From RGIG4608 sp964413365 (GTDB lineage: Bacteria; Bacillota; Clostridia; Oscillospirales; CAG-272): DNA of 37,437 nucleotides. The notes under the pieces were generated by a model. The model did no database searches. It was not told where the DNA came from and worked only from the letters and a program-made list of their open reading frames with translations. The stretch lies in assembly GCA_964413365.1 (NCBI GenBank), contig CAYPRM010000014.1, positions 1-37,437 on the forward strand, read 5' to 3'. Positions 5,993-13,873 of this stretch are shown one piece after another (within the stretch, counting starts at the first letter, position 1; each line of letters opens with the position of its first letter). The translations under genes and the position numbers were made by a program.

Positions 5993-8359
5993 ATGAAGAA
6001 GCTTTTAGCAATTATCTTAACGCTCTCTATGATATTCGCCATGACGTCCTGCACGCTCGTGGATAATATCGTGGATGCGATCACGGGCGGCGGAACGACG
6101 AATCCCGATGTTCCTGCAGATCCCCCGACGTACCACTATCTTTATAATGACTTCACCTATTCCGAGAAGGAAATTATTCACAAGACTCTTGGCGGCGACC
6201 TTGAGTTCATACCCAACGATGAGTACTATTTTGAGGAGTACGACCACACCGTGGACGGCGGCGAGAGCTTTGAGGGCTTTGTCGTTCACTTTTCGGGTAA
6301 GAGCGTAGAGGATTTTGATTCCTACCGCGCACGCCTTGACGGCTTCACTCCCAACGGCACCAAGACCGACAGCGACGGCGATATGTGGTATTACTACATT
6401 TCGTCCGACGGCAAGGTAAACATCGCCGCATCCCACTACACCAATGACGGCACGGAAACTATCACAATATACGTTCTTCGTCAGGTAGAGAAGGGCACGA
6501 GCGGCGGCACGAGCGGTGGCACGAGCGGCGGCACGAGCGGTGGCACAAGTGGCGGTCAGACAGGCTCACATCTTTACAACGATTTCACAGAAGATGAAAA
6601 GGCGGCTATAAAGGAGATCACGGGCGGCGCGCTCATTCCCTTTATTCCCAACGATCTTTATGATCTTGAGGCTTATACCGACAGTGAGACCTACGCAAAC
6701 GAGGGAATAACCGAGTACGGCGTCAACTTCTACACCTTCGACAATACGCAGGCGGAATTTGATGCATACAAGGCACTTTTCTCCTCCTACACCTACGACG
6801 GCACGGAGGATGATATTTACGGCGACGCATGGTATTATTACAGTGCAGCTGACGAGAGCTATTATATAGATCTCACCTATTATCTCAGCGAAGGCAATTA
6901 CGTAGTAGATGTTTACGTTTACTATTACGCCGAGACAGGCTCGGGTAGCGAAGGCGGCTCGGGATCTGGAAGTGGATCGGGTAGCGGTTCGGGTTCCGGC
7001 TCCGGAAGCGGTACAGCAACGGACGCTGACGTTATCACAAATGACGGCAAGGGACTTCCCACAGGCACGAACGGCGTATTCAGCATTGATTTTACCAAGG
7101 CACAGTACGTAAAGAACGTAAGCGATCAGGGCTACTACATAGACGGATGCCCCACCACGGGCTCTCCTGCAGTCCTCGTTATCCCTGTTGAGTTCAGCGA
7201 CGTTACCGCTCAGAGCAAGGGCTATACCATCGACAAGATCAAGCAGGCGTTTTGCAAGGACGGCAAGACCGATTACCATTCCGTTTACGATTTCTATTAC
7301 ACCTCGAGCTACGGTCAGCTCACACTTGACATAACCGTTCTCGATGAGTGGTTCCGCCCGAGCCATACGAGCACATATTACTACTCGCAGACCTACGATT
7401 ATTACGGCGAGAGCGTCGAGATCGGCGATCAGCTCGTCATCGACGAGGCACTTAAGTACCTTGAGGACAAGATGGATCTCTCGATATTCGACTCCGATGA
7501 TAACGGCATAATCGACTCCATCGTCGTTATCAATACGCTTGAGATCGGCGATGAGAATTTCTACTGGGCATACCGCTATTGGAACATCTACACCGACTCC
7601 GACGGCTACTATTACGAGTACGACGGCGTCAGCGCAAACGATTACCTCTGGGCGTCCTATCAGTTCCTCTATGAGGACTACGACAGCGAGGGCAATACCG
7701 TATACACCGACACCGTAATGAACACATATACCTATATCCACGAGTTCGGACATATCCTCGGTCTTGACGATTACTACGATACCTCGGGCAATACCGAAGG
7801 ACCGCTCAACGGCTGCGACGTTATGGACTATATGCTCGGCGACCACAGCGCATACTCCAAGTTCAACCTCGGCTGGATAACCACGTCAAGGCTCGTAACC
7901 ACGAACAGTACCGTAACTCTCCAGCTTCAGGATTTCTCCAAGGCAGGGGATACCGTGATCATCGCAAACAACTGGGATGAGTCCCTCGGCGCATATCAGG
8001 AATATTATATTCTCGTGTACTATAAGAGCGTCGGACTCAACGCAGGCGACGGTGCAGGCTACTTCAGCCGCGACGGCGTTATAGTCTACCACATCAATGC
8101 GAGCCTCTATAGGGATGAATACGATGGCGAGACGTATTACGACGTTTACAATAATAATACCGATGCCTCCGACAGCACGGGCTACGGCACGGAGAACAAC
8201 CTCATCGAATTCGTAAAGTCCGCCGCAGGTAATTATACATACGTGGCAGGCGATACGATGCCCGAAACGAAGGACGATAGCGGAAATATCCTCGGCATCA
8301 ATTTCACAGTTGGTTCCATTAGCGATGAGTACGCTACCATCACATTCACAGTAAAATAA
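5993..8359 (+). CDS. Secreted M6-family metalloprotease lipoprotein with duplicated N-terminal domain
   Basis: 788 residues from ATG 5993 (SD GAGGAAG 6 bases upstream; ATG 5978 precedes the SD). A lipoprotein signal (MKKLLAIILTLSMIF, lipobox MTSC, Cys20) anchors it outside the membrane. Two homologous domains of about 110-120 residues follow (about 40-165 and 190-310), both opening with LYNDFT and containing the FIPND and WYYY motifs, separated by a (GTSG)5 linker at 168-187 and followed by a Gly-Ser linker at about 316-341. The C-terminal half is an M6 (immune inhibitor A-like) peptidase: VIPVEFSDV entry motif, and the zinc site HEFGHILGLDD (His583, Glu584, His587, Asp593), then a loop with VMDYMLGDH. 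M6 enzymes are extracellular proteases; here the two front domains probably bind a surface or substrate (inference). Very rich in Asp/Tyr/Gly, acidic. Monocistronic. Confidence 0.88.
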   Translation: MKKLLAIILTLSMIFAMTSCTLVDNIVDAITGGGTTNPDVPADPPTYHYLYNDFTYSEKEIIHKTLGGDLEFIPNDEYYFEEYDHTVDGGESFEGFVVHFSGKSVEDFDSYRARLDGFTPNGTKTDSDGDMWYYYISSDGKVNIAASHYTNDGTETITIYVLRQVEKGTSGGTSGGTSGGTSGGTSGGQTGSHLYNDFTEDEKAAIKEITGGALIPFIPNDLYDLEAYTDSETYANEGITEYGVNFYTFDNTQAEFDAYKALFSSYTYDGTEDDIYGDAWYYYSAADESYYIDLTYYLSEGNYVVDVYVYYYAETGSGSEGGSGSGSGSGSGSGSGSGSGTATDADVITNDGKGLPTGTNGVFSIDFTKAQYVKNVSDQGYYIDGCPTTGSPAVLVIPVEFSDVTAQSKGYTIDKIKQAFCKDGKTDYHSVYDFYYTSSYGQLTLDITVLDEWFRPSHTSTYYYSQTYDYYGESVEIGDQLVIDEALKYLEDKMDLSIFDSDDNGIIDSIVVINTLEIGDENFYWAYRYWNIYTDSDGYYYEYDGVSANDYLWASYQFLYEDYDSEGNTVYTDTVMNTYTYIHEFGHILGLDDYYDTSGNTEGPLNGCDVMDYMLGDHSAYSKFNLGWITTSRLVTTNSTVTLQLQDFSKAGDTVIIANNWDESLGAYQEYYILVYYKSVGLNAGDGAGYFSRDGVIVYHINASLYRDEYDGETYYDVYNNNTDASDSTGYGTENNLIEFVKSAAGNYTYVAGDTMPETKDDSGNILGINFTVGSISDEYATITFTVK
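6494..6553 (+). repeat. Five 12-bp tandem repeats coding (Gly-Thr-Ser-Gly)5
   Basis: Five copies of GGCACGAGCGGC with third-position changes (T/C) and two changes in the last copy. They code for the flexible linker between the two N-terminal domains of the metalloprotease and are a slippage-prone site. In-frame multiples of 12 would change only linker length. Confidence 0.9.
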
Positions 8360-8365
8360 TCAAAC

Positions 8366-8412
8366 AAAAATAGATCAACCCCCGGCGATCGTCCGGGGGT
8401 TGATCTTTGTAT
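8366..8412. terminator. Bidirectional terminator
   Basis: A perfect 14-bp stem (8372-8385 with 8393-8406, core AACCCCCGG/CCGGGGGTT) between convergent genes. The T run is better for the minus strand (ATTTTTGTTT), serving trmH-type gene 8420-9244, but it would also stop the metalloprotease transcript. Confidence 0.88.
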
Positions 8413-8419
8413 ATGGGTA

Positions 8420-9244
8420 TTATTTTTTTGAAAGCTCCCAAAATGCAATAGCTCCTGCGGCGGCGACGTTGAGAGAGTCAACTCCGTGGTACATTGGAAT
8501 CTTGACGGTGTGATCGCACGCATCTATCGTCTCCGCGCGCAAGCCCGTTCCCTCCGTTCCAAGCACGATCGCAAGCCTCTCCTCCGCCTTCAGCCTCTCA
8601 TCACCAAGCTCCACCGTGTCGTGCCTTAGTGCCATAGCACAGCATTTGAAGCCGAGATCGTGAAGCAGATCCACACGGAGCGAGCGATCCTCAGGCTCTC
8701 CGATACGCGCCCACGGTATCTGAAAGACCGTGCCCATGCTCACACGTATCGCGCGGCGGCAGAGGGGATCACAGCAGGTAGGCGTGATGAGAATGGCGTC
8801 AATGCCGAGTGCGGCGGCACTGCGAAAGAGCGCGCCGACGTTCGTGGAATCCGCTATCTCCTCAAGCACCGCGATTCTCCTTGCTCCGCGGCACACCTCC
8901 TCGGGCGTGCGACCGTCGGGACGTTTCATAGCACACAGCGCACCCCGTGTCAGCTCGTAGCCCGTAAGCGATCGAAGCTCATCACGCTCCGCCACATAAA
9001 CGGGCACGTCCTCGGGAAGGGAATCTATAATGCCCCCGACCGCACCGTTGATCAGCCTTCGCTCGGTGAGAAGGGAGAGGGGCTCATATCCTGCCTCCAG
9101 CGCGACGGCGATGACGCTCGGGCTTTCCGCAATAAATATCGCACGCTCCGGCTCAAGCCGACTTCTGAGCTGTGCCCCCGTAAGACGCACATAAGCGTCG
9201 AGCGCAGGATCGTTCATATCTGTAATGCTTATTATTCTTGCCAT
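8420..9244 (-). CDS. TrmH/SpoU-family RNA 2'-O-methyltransferase
   Basis: 274 residues. The C-terminal SPOUT (trefoil-knot) catalytic domain shows all three SpoU motifs: NVGALFRSAAALG (motif 1, with the catalytic Arg), IVLGTEGTGL (motif 2) and IPMYHGVDSLNVAAAGAI (motif 3). The N-terminal ~100 residues resemble the substrate-binding domain of rRNA methyltransferases of this family (start of the form DPALDAYVRLTGAQL). These enzymes methylate the 2'-OH of a ribose in 23S rRNA or tRNA using S-adenosylmethionine; which nucleotide cannot be told. The start is preceded by AAAGGAGCATAT, a ribosome site identical to that of rsmI in this window. It is divergent from the SGNH gene and ends at a shared terminator. 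Confidence 0.9.
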   Translation of the reverse strand: MARIISITDMNDPALDAYVRLTGAQLRSRLEPERAIFIAESPSVIAVALEAGYEPLSLLTERRLINGAVGGIIDSLPEDVPVYVAERDELRSLTGYELTRGALCAMKRPDGRTPEEVCRGARRIAVLEEIADSTNVGALFRSAAALGIDAILITPTCCDPLCRRAIRVSMGTVFQIPWARIGEPEDRSLRVDLLHDLGFKCCAMALRHDTVELGDERLKAEERLAIVLGTEGTGLRAETIDACDHTVKIPMYHGVDSLNVAAAGAIAFWELSKK

Positions 9245-9272
9245 ATATGCTCCTTTAGTTAGCCTTTTATTA

Positions 9273-9301
9273 ATTGTAACCTTTTTTTAAATAAAAGTCA
9301 A
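9273..9301 (-). promoter_or_regulatory. Promoter of the TrmH-family gene
   Basis: On the minus strand TTGACT (9296-9301), 17-base spacer, TACAAT (9273-9278). Confidence 0.75.
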
Positions 9302-9308
9302 TACGTTA

Positions 9309-9337
9309 TTGCAAAACCCACGCTCCCGTGATATAAT
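9309..9337 (+). promoter_or_regulatory. Promoter of the SGNH lipoprotein gene
   Basis: TTGCAA at 9309-9314, 17-base spacer, TATAAT at 9332-9337 with extended -10 (TGATATAAT). Starts back-to-back with the minus-strand promoter 8 bases away. Confidence 0.8.
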
Positions 9338-9359
9338 TTGTCGAAAGAGGTGATGCTTT

Positions 9360-10334
9360 TTGAAATTCTTGAAAAAATTGATAATATTTTCACTCGTTCT
9401 GTCGCTCAGCACTGTGTCCCTTGCGTCGTGCGGGATAATGGAGCTTATCTTCGTCGATAAGAACGATTACACAGTCTGGCTCAATATGAATACGGACTTC
9501 AAGACCGTCGACACCCTGCCGAGTGCGAACGGAGAGCCTCTCAAGGTCATTCTCCTGCTCGGTCAGAGCAACGCGAGCGGCGCGTCCATCTGCGAGTACC
9601 TGAGGGAAGGCGTAGGGGATGAAAAATACGCGGAATACGAGGCAGGATATGAGAACGTGCTCATCAATTTCTGCATAGATGACGGAAATAACACGAGCGG
9701 CGGCGAATTTCGCGCGGTCAATACCGAGTGCGGTGCGGCGGAGGGCTTTTTCGGCCCCGAGCTTGGAATGGCGGAGAGGCTGAGCGAGGCATACCCCAAC
9801 GAGAGGATAGTGATACTCAAATATACGATGTCGGGCTATTCCTTGAATTACGACTGGCTCTGCCGCGGCGAGCGAGGCTCGATATACAATGCGTTTTTGA
9901 CCTTCGTCAATACCTATATGACCTACCTTTCGGATAAGGGCTACGACGCACGTATCGGCGCTATCTGCTGGATGCAGGGCGAGAGCGATACGACCGAGTA
10001 TAAGTCGGATAGGTACTACGATAACACGGTGAAATTCGTCGGCTACCTTCGCTCCGACCTCTCGGAATACGCAAGAGAGGGCGGAATATACTTTATAGAC
10101 GCAGGAATATCGAACAGCCCCTATTGCGAGCCGTCCTATCCGGAGATAAACGCGGCAAAGGTTAAATTTTCCGAGACCTCCGCACTGAATATATATTTTT
10201 CGACGATAGATCTCGGTTATACTATTGATAGGGAGCCTGTGGGCGAGCCCGACCTTGGGCATTATGACGCGCTCTGCGAGTTGGATCTCGGATACAGATT
10301 CGCTGAGAGGATAATTGAAATATACGGCGAATAA
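9360..10334 (+). CDS. SGNH-hydrolase lipoprotein, sialate O-acetylesterase-like
   Basis: 324 residues starting at TTG 9360; the SD AGAGGTGA (9346-9353) has the right spacing and the frame begins MKFLKKLIIFSLVL with a lipobox LASC (Cys21), so it is exported and lipid-anchored. The family signs are those of SASA/DUF303 carbohydrate esterases: VILLLGQSNASG with the nucleophile Ser70, the oxyanion-block GAICWMQGESDT, and the C-terminal catalytic pair Asp298-x2-His301 in DLGHYDA. Such enzymes remove acetyl groups from sialic acids or other sugars; the substrate here is not known. An SGNH lipoprotein could equally act on the cell's own wall polymer. The neighbour upstream is transcribed divergently and the next gene has its own promoter. 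Confidence 0.85.
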   Translation: MKFLKKLIIFSLVLSLSTVSLASCGIMELIFVDKNDYTVWLNMNTDFKTVDTLPSANGEPLKVILLLGQSNASGASICEYLREGVGDEKYAEYEAGYENVLINFCIDDGNNTSGGEFRAVNTECGAAEGFFGPELGMAERLSEAYPNERIVILKYTMSGYSLNYDWLCRGERGSIYNAFLTFVNTYMTYLSDKGYDARIGAICWMQGESDTTEYKSDRYYDNTVKFVGYLRSDLSEYAREGGIYFIDAGISNSPYCEPSYPEINAAKVKFSETSALNIYFSTIDLGYTIDREPVGEPDLGHYDALCELDLGYRFAERIIEIYGE

Positions 10335-10367
10335 TGAATGCGGAGCGAGGAATTTTTCGCTGCCGTA

Positions 10368-10396
10368 TTGACACGGACGCTATATCGTGATATAAT
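10368..10396 (+). promoter_or_regulatory. Promoter of the HTH-serine dehydratase gene
   Basis: TTGACA at 10368-10373, 17-base spacer, TATAAT at 10391-10396 with extended -10 (TGATATAAT). Its expected start site falls within the inverted repeat at 10398-10418. Confidence 0.88.
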
Positions 10397-10397
10397 T

Positions 10398-10418
10398 GAC
10401 TCAACCTTGAGTTGAGTC
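10398..10418 (+). promoter_or_regulatory. Inverted repeat, candidate operator
   Basis: A perfect inverted repeat GACTCAAC (10398-10405) / GTTGAGTC (10411-10418) with a 5-base centre, beginning one base after the -10 box and covering the predicted +1, immediately before the SD. Position and symmetry fit the operator of a dimeric XRE-type repressor that would block transcription start. The gene it controls itself starts with an XRE domain, so autoregulation is the natural reading (inference). Confidence 0.65.
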
Positions 10419-10427
10419 GGAGGAAGA

Positions 10428-11861
10428 ATGATAAGTCAGGGAGAAAGAATAAAAAAGCTTAGAAAAAGCAAGGAAATAACACAGCGAGAGCTGGCGGGGG
10501 CACTCGGAATATCCGAGCAGGCGGTCTCAAAGTGGGAGAAAAATATATCAAACCCCTCGAGCGCGAATATTCAAAGGCTCGCGAGGCTGTTTGGCGTTTC
10601 GGTGGCGTATTTTTATCAGCCCGAGGAAACGCAGAGCAAGCCCCTCACACGCGGAGGGGGAATGGCATCTCTCCGTGAGTTGTATAAGATCGGCAGAGGG
10701 CCTTCAAGCTCGCACACGATAGGTCCCGAGCGTGCCTGCGAGAGATTTAAGCGTGAGCATCCGTCGGACAGATACAGAGCGATACTTTACGGCTCTCTCT
10801 CAAAGACGGGCAAGGGGCACGGCACGGATTACGTCATAAAGCAGACGCTCCTGCCATCATCGTGCGAGGTCGTGTTCGACTGCGACTATATCTGCACGGT
10901 GCACCCAAACACTATGGATCTTGTCGCCCTTGCCGAGGACGGTAAGGAGATTGCAAGACAGCGCTTTTATAGCGTCGGCGGAGGCAGTATAGTTGCGGAC
11001 GGGGAAGCACCCGAAAAAAGCAGGATGATATACTCCCTCGATACCTTCAAGGGCATTTCCGAGCATTGCCGCGAGCGTGGCATACGCATCTGGGAATACG
11101 CATACGAGACCGAGGACGAGGGATTTGCGGAATATATGAGCGGCATCTGGTACGCAATGAAGACCTCCATCGAGCGAGGACTTGTCGATGAGGGCATACT
11201 CCCCGGTGGGCTCGGCGTTCATAAGAAGGCAAAGCAGCTCTTTTCAGCCTCGAGCGATGGGGAGAATAGGGAAACACGCGAAAATCGCATAGTCTGCGCC
11301 TATGCCTTCGCCGTGGGCGAGCAGAACGCCGCAGGGGAGAGGATAGTTACCGCCCCGACCTGCGGAGCGGCAGGTGTGCTTCCTGCAGTCTTGCTCTACC
11401 ATCAGCAGAAAAAGGGCTGTACGGATACGGAGATAATACACGCCCTCACCACCGCAGGCGTGGTCGGCAATCTCATCAAGCATAACGCCTCGATCTCGGG
11501 CGCGGAATGTGGATGTCAGGCGGAGATAGGAAGCGCGTGCTCCATGGCGGCGGCGGCTCTTGCGGAGCTGTACGGAATGAATATCGACGAGATAGAATAC
11601 GCCGCAGAGATAGCGCTTGAGCACCACCTCGGGCTTACGTGCGATCCCATCTGCGGACTCGTTCAGATCCCGTGCATCGAGCGAAATGCAGTAGCGGCGA
11701 TGCGTGCGATAAATGCGGCAAATCTTGCGACCTTGCTCTTTGATACAAGGAAGATATCCTTTGATAAGGTGGTCGTGGCAATGAAGGAAACGGGCGACGA
11801 TATGTCCCCTGCATATAAGGAGACGAGTGAGGCAGGACTTGCGAGAATATCCGTAAAATAG
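10428..11861 (+). CDS. L-serine dehydratase ([4Fe-4S]) fused to an N-terminal XRE helix-turn-helix
   Basis: 477 residues. Residues 5-63 are an XRE/Cro-type helix-turn-helix (GERIKKLRKSKEITQRELA ... ISEQAVSKWEKN). After a short linker, a serine dehydratase beta domain starts near residue 80 (SLRELYKIGRGPSSSHTIGP) and the alpha (catalytic) domain covers about 245-470, with cysteines Cys312 (APTCGAAG), Cys361/Cys363/Cys371 (GAECGCQ ... SAC) and Cys405/Cys409/Cys416 (TCDPICGLVQIPC) that include the cluster ligands. The enzyme deaminates serine to pyruvate and ammonia in the cytosol, feeding fermentation. Serine dehydratases are usually either one chain or alpha+beta without a DNA-binding domain. 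The fusion plus the palindrome at the promoter suggests that serine binding or cluster state is read out directly at the DNA (inference). The SD is GGAGGA at 10419-10424. ddl follows after 44 bases. Confidence 0.9.
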   Translation: MISQGERIKKLRKSKEITQRELAGALGISEQAVSKWEKNISNPSSANIQRLARLFGVSVAYFYQPEETQSKPLTRGGGMASLRELYKIGRGPSSSHTIGPERACERFKREHPSDRYRAILYGSLSKTGKGHGTDYVIKQTLLPSSCEVVFDCDYICTVHPNTMDLVALAEDGKEIARQRFYSVGGGSIVADGEAPEKSRMIYSLDTFKGISEHCRERGIRIWEYAYETEDEGFAEYMSGIWYAMKTSIERGLVDEGILPGGLGVHKKAKQLFSASSDGENRETRENRIVCAYAFAVGEQNAAGERIVTAPTCGAAGVLPAVLLYHQQKKGCTDTEIIHALTTAGVVGNLIKHNASISGAECGCQAEIGSACSMAAAALAELYGMNIDEIEYAAEIALEHHLGLTCDPICGLVQIPCIERNAVAAMRAINAANLATLLFDTRKISFDKVVVAMKETGDDMSPAYKETSEAGLARISVK

Positions 11862-11905
11862 GGCTCGCACCACTCACACACGGTAATGGAACAGGAGGAT
11901 TTTTT

Positions 11906-12913
11906 GTGAATATAGCAGTTCTGGCAGGTGGGCTGAGTATGGAGAGGGACGTTTCTCTCACCTCAGGCTCACTCATAGCGAACGCCTTGAGGGCGGCAGG
12001 GCACAACGCCGTGCTCGTCGATCTCTATTACGGGATAGCGGACGGGGAGATGACCTTTGCCAAAAGGAATGAGGAATATAAATATCAGATTCCCGAGGCC
12101 GCACCCGATCTTGAGAGGATAATAGCCGAAAACGGTGGCGAGCGTTGCCCCGTCGGCAGGAACGTTATAGAATTTTGTAAGATGGCGGACGTCGTTTTCC
12201 TCGCCCTGCACGGCGGTGTCGGCGAGAACGGTAAGCTTCAGGCGCTTCTTGAGATGAACGGCATAAGGTTTACGGGCAGCTCGTCGCTCGGATGCGCCAT
12301 TTCGATGGATAAGATAGTGTCAAAGGAGCTTGTCAGAGCGTGCGGAATTCCAACGGCGGATTGGCTCACGGGAGAGGCGGATACGGAGGAGCTGAAAAAA
12401 ATGCTCCCCTGCTTCGTCAAGCCCTGTGATAACGGCTCAAGCGTCGGAGTCAGCAGAGTACAGAGTGAAAATGAGCTTGCCTCGGCTCTTGCGGAGGCAG
12501 GGAAATATTCCGACACGGTCCTTGTCGAGAGGGAGATCCGCGGCAGAGAGCTATCCGTCGGCGTGCTCGACGGTAGAGCGCTTCCGCCGATCGAGATAAT
12601 CGCGCAGGGAAGCTTCTACGACTATAAGGTCAAGTATCAGGCAGGGCTTGCACGTGAGATATGCCCCGCACCGATGGACGAAAAGACGTGCAGAACGGTC
12701 TGCGATTACGCACAGCGCGCGCATAAAGCGTTGCGCCTCGGCTCGTATTCGAGGATAGACTTCATACTCGGAGAGGACGGCGTGCCGTACTTCCTCGAGG
12801 CGAATGCTCTCCCCGGAATGACGCCAATGAGCTTGCTCCCACAGGAGGCGGCGGCGACGGGACTTACATATACCGAGCTTTGCATGAAGATAATCTCACT
12901 TTCTATCAAATAA
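11906..12913 (+). CDS. ddl: D-alanine--D-alanine ligase
   Basis: 335 residues, GTG start at 11906 with SD AGGAGGA (11893-11899). Cytosolic ATP-grasp enzyme joining two D-alanines for the peptidoglycan precursor. Signatures: GGLSMERDVSLTSG at the N-terminus (Ddl family signature 1, with Arg-Asp for the usual His-Glu), the ATP-grasp core VKPCDNGSSVGVS, RIDFI, and the final FLEANALPGMT (signature 2, where Ala replaces the common Ile/Asn-Thr order). The omega-loop YDYKVKY retains the Lys-Tyr typical of D-Ala-D-Ala rather than D-lactate ligases, which argues for normal vancomycin-sensitive precursors (from family knowledge). It probably shares the serine dehydratase transcript and ends at a bidirectional terminator. 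Confidence 0.92.
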   Translation: MNIAVLAGGLSMERDVSLTSGSLIANALRAAGHNAVLVDLYYGIADGEMTFAKRNEEYKYQIPEAAPDLERIIAENGGERCPVGRNVIEFCKMADVVFLALHGGVGENGKLQALLEMNGIRFTGSSSLGCAISMDKIVSKELVRACGIPTADWLTGEADTEELKKMLPCFVKPCDNGSSVGVSRVQSENELASALAEAGKYSDTVLVEREIRGRELSVGVLDGRALPPIEIIAQGSFYDYKVKYQAGLAREICPAPMDEKTCRTVCDYAQRAHKALRLGSYSRIDFILGEDGVPYFLEANALPGMTPMSLLPQEAAATGLTYTELCMKIISLSIK

Positions 12914-12916
12914 CAT

Positions 12917-12950
12917 AAAAAATCACCTCTTGGAGGTGATTTTTTATTTT
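12917..12950. terminator. Bidirectional terminator between convergent operons
   Basis: Stem AAAAAATCACCTC (12917-12929) / GAGGTGATTTTTT (12933-12945) with a 3-base loop and T runs on both strands. The stop codon of the minus-strand gene (12944-12946) lies within the 3' arm. Confidence 0.93.
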
Positions 12951-13873
12951 TGATATGAGTGGAAGCTGTATTTTTGACGGTCGATATCGTGCTTGATGCT
13001 TTCGATGTATTCACCGCTACCATAGAAAAGAGCACGCTCAAATTCCATATCCTCCTCGCCCTCCGTAAGCTGTGTGATATGTAGCAAGGGATCAAGATGC
13101 TTGGCACACCCTCCGACCTTCAGAAGGATCGGCGGCATGGCACAGTAGAGCCTTGCGGCGTTCGGTGGCTGAGCGTGCGAAAGCCCGCGGTATGAGAGTG
13201 CGTGCGTCGTGTCGGTCAGATGACCTGCACATTCGAGTGCGAGTGCGGCAAGCACCGCCTGCTCTGGCTCAATAGAGAATATCGTGTATTCCTTTTTGCC
13301 GATGTATAGCCTCGTGCCGAGCAGATTTACATTCGCACGGACGATCTGAGGCAGGGAAGCGCGTGTTATTTCAAGAACGCCCTCGGGCAGAAGCGAGCAT
13401 AGCCGCTCCGCACGCTCGCTGTCCTCCGTGCATATCACAACGGCACGCGGTGAGGGCTGAAATTCCGTGAATGTCTGCTCAAACAGCTCCTCACTCATGC
13501 AGATAAGGAGCGGCTCACCGATATGGGGCAGGGCGAGCGCGAGAGATACAAGAAAGCATTCCGCACTTGAGTCCACAGGTACTCTGCGTTTGACGCGACC
13601 TGCGTACACCTCGAGCAGATGCGGCTCCGTCGGAGCACCGCAACGCATAAAACGCCCCATAAGCTCTACGTGCTCTGCCGAGGAATAATATGAATGTGTA
13701 AGTCCGCTTGATGTGAGAACGGAGGATAGATACGCACAGACGTCGGGCGCACCGTCGCCGACGATCAGCACCGTTCGAGAGAGCGATTTCTGCACACAGA
13801 GACGGAGAGGCAATGCCCCTCCGTCAGCTTTATTATGCTCTGATAAATATTTCTTGATATGTCGATATGTCAT
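12944..13873 (-). CDS. FolC/Mur-ligase-like protein with degenerate ATP site
   Basis: 309 residues. I read it as a diverged relative of folylpolyglutamate synthase (FolC). The segment at 35-57 aligns with the FolC P-loop strand and helix: family form is GTNGKGS followed by VCAYLSSIL, here GDGAPD followed by VCAYLSSVL, so the nucleotide-binding Gly-Lys-Ser is lost. Next come SYYSSAEHV (61-69, in place of YTSPHL), a region ending in EPEQAVLAALALE (202-214, in place of the HQxxNAxxALAALE helix), RGLSHAQPPNAAR (229-241, in place of the GLxxxxWPGR turn) and KVGGCAKHLD (252-261, in place of DGAHNP). The C-terminal ligase domain is largely missing. Catalysis as FolC is therefore unlikely; a binding or structural role is possible. 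It is the last gene of a five-gene minus-strand run and overlaps its upstream neighbour by ATGA. Confidence 0.6.
   Translation of the reverse strand: MTYRHIKKYLSEHNKADGGALPLRLCVQKSLSRTVLIVGDGAPDVCAYLSSVLTSSGLTHSYYSSAEHVELMGRFMRCGAPTEPHLLEVYAGRVKRRVPVDSSAECFLVSLALALPHIGEPLLICMSEELFEQTFTEFQPSPRAVVICTEDSERAERLCSLLPEGVLEITRASLPQIVRANVNLLGTRLYIGKKEYTIFSIEPEQAVLAALALECAGHLTDTTHALSYRGLSHAQPPNAARLYCAMPPILLKVGGCAKHLDPLLHITQLTEGEEDMEFERALFYGSGEYIESIKHDIDRQKYSFHSYQK

Noticed and set aside
6494..6553. Regular 12-bp repeats considered as a CRISPR-like or minisatellite array
   Set aside because: No spacers, and the units are in frame and code for a Gly-Thr-Ser-Gly linker.
6566..7846. Minus-strand open frame of 426 codons opposite the M6 protease
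   Set aside because: Shadow of the repetitive Asp/Tyr/Gly-rich coding region; Val/Ile-rich nonsense product without start signals.
11906..12913. Ddl considered as a D-Ala-D-Lac (Van-type) ligase
   Set aside because: The omega loop keeps the Lys-Tyr of D-Ala-D-Ala ligases and there are no vanH/vanX neighbours.
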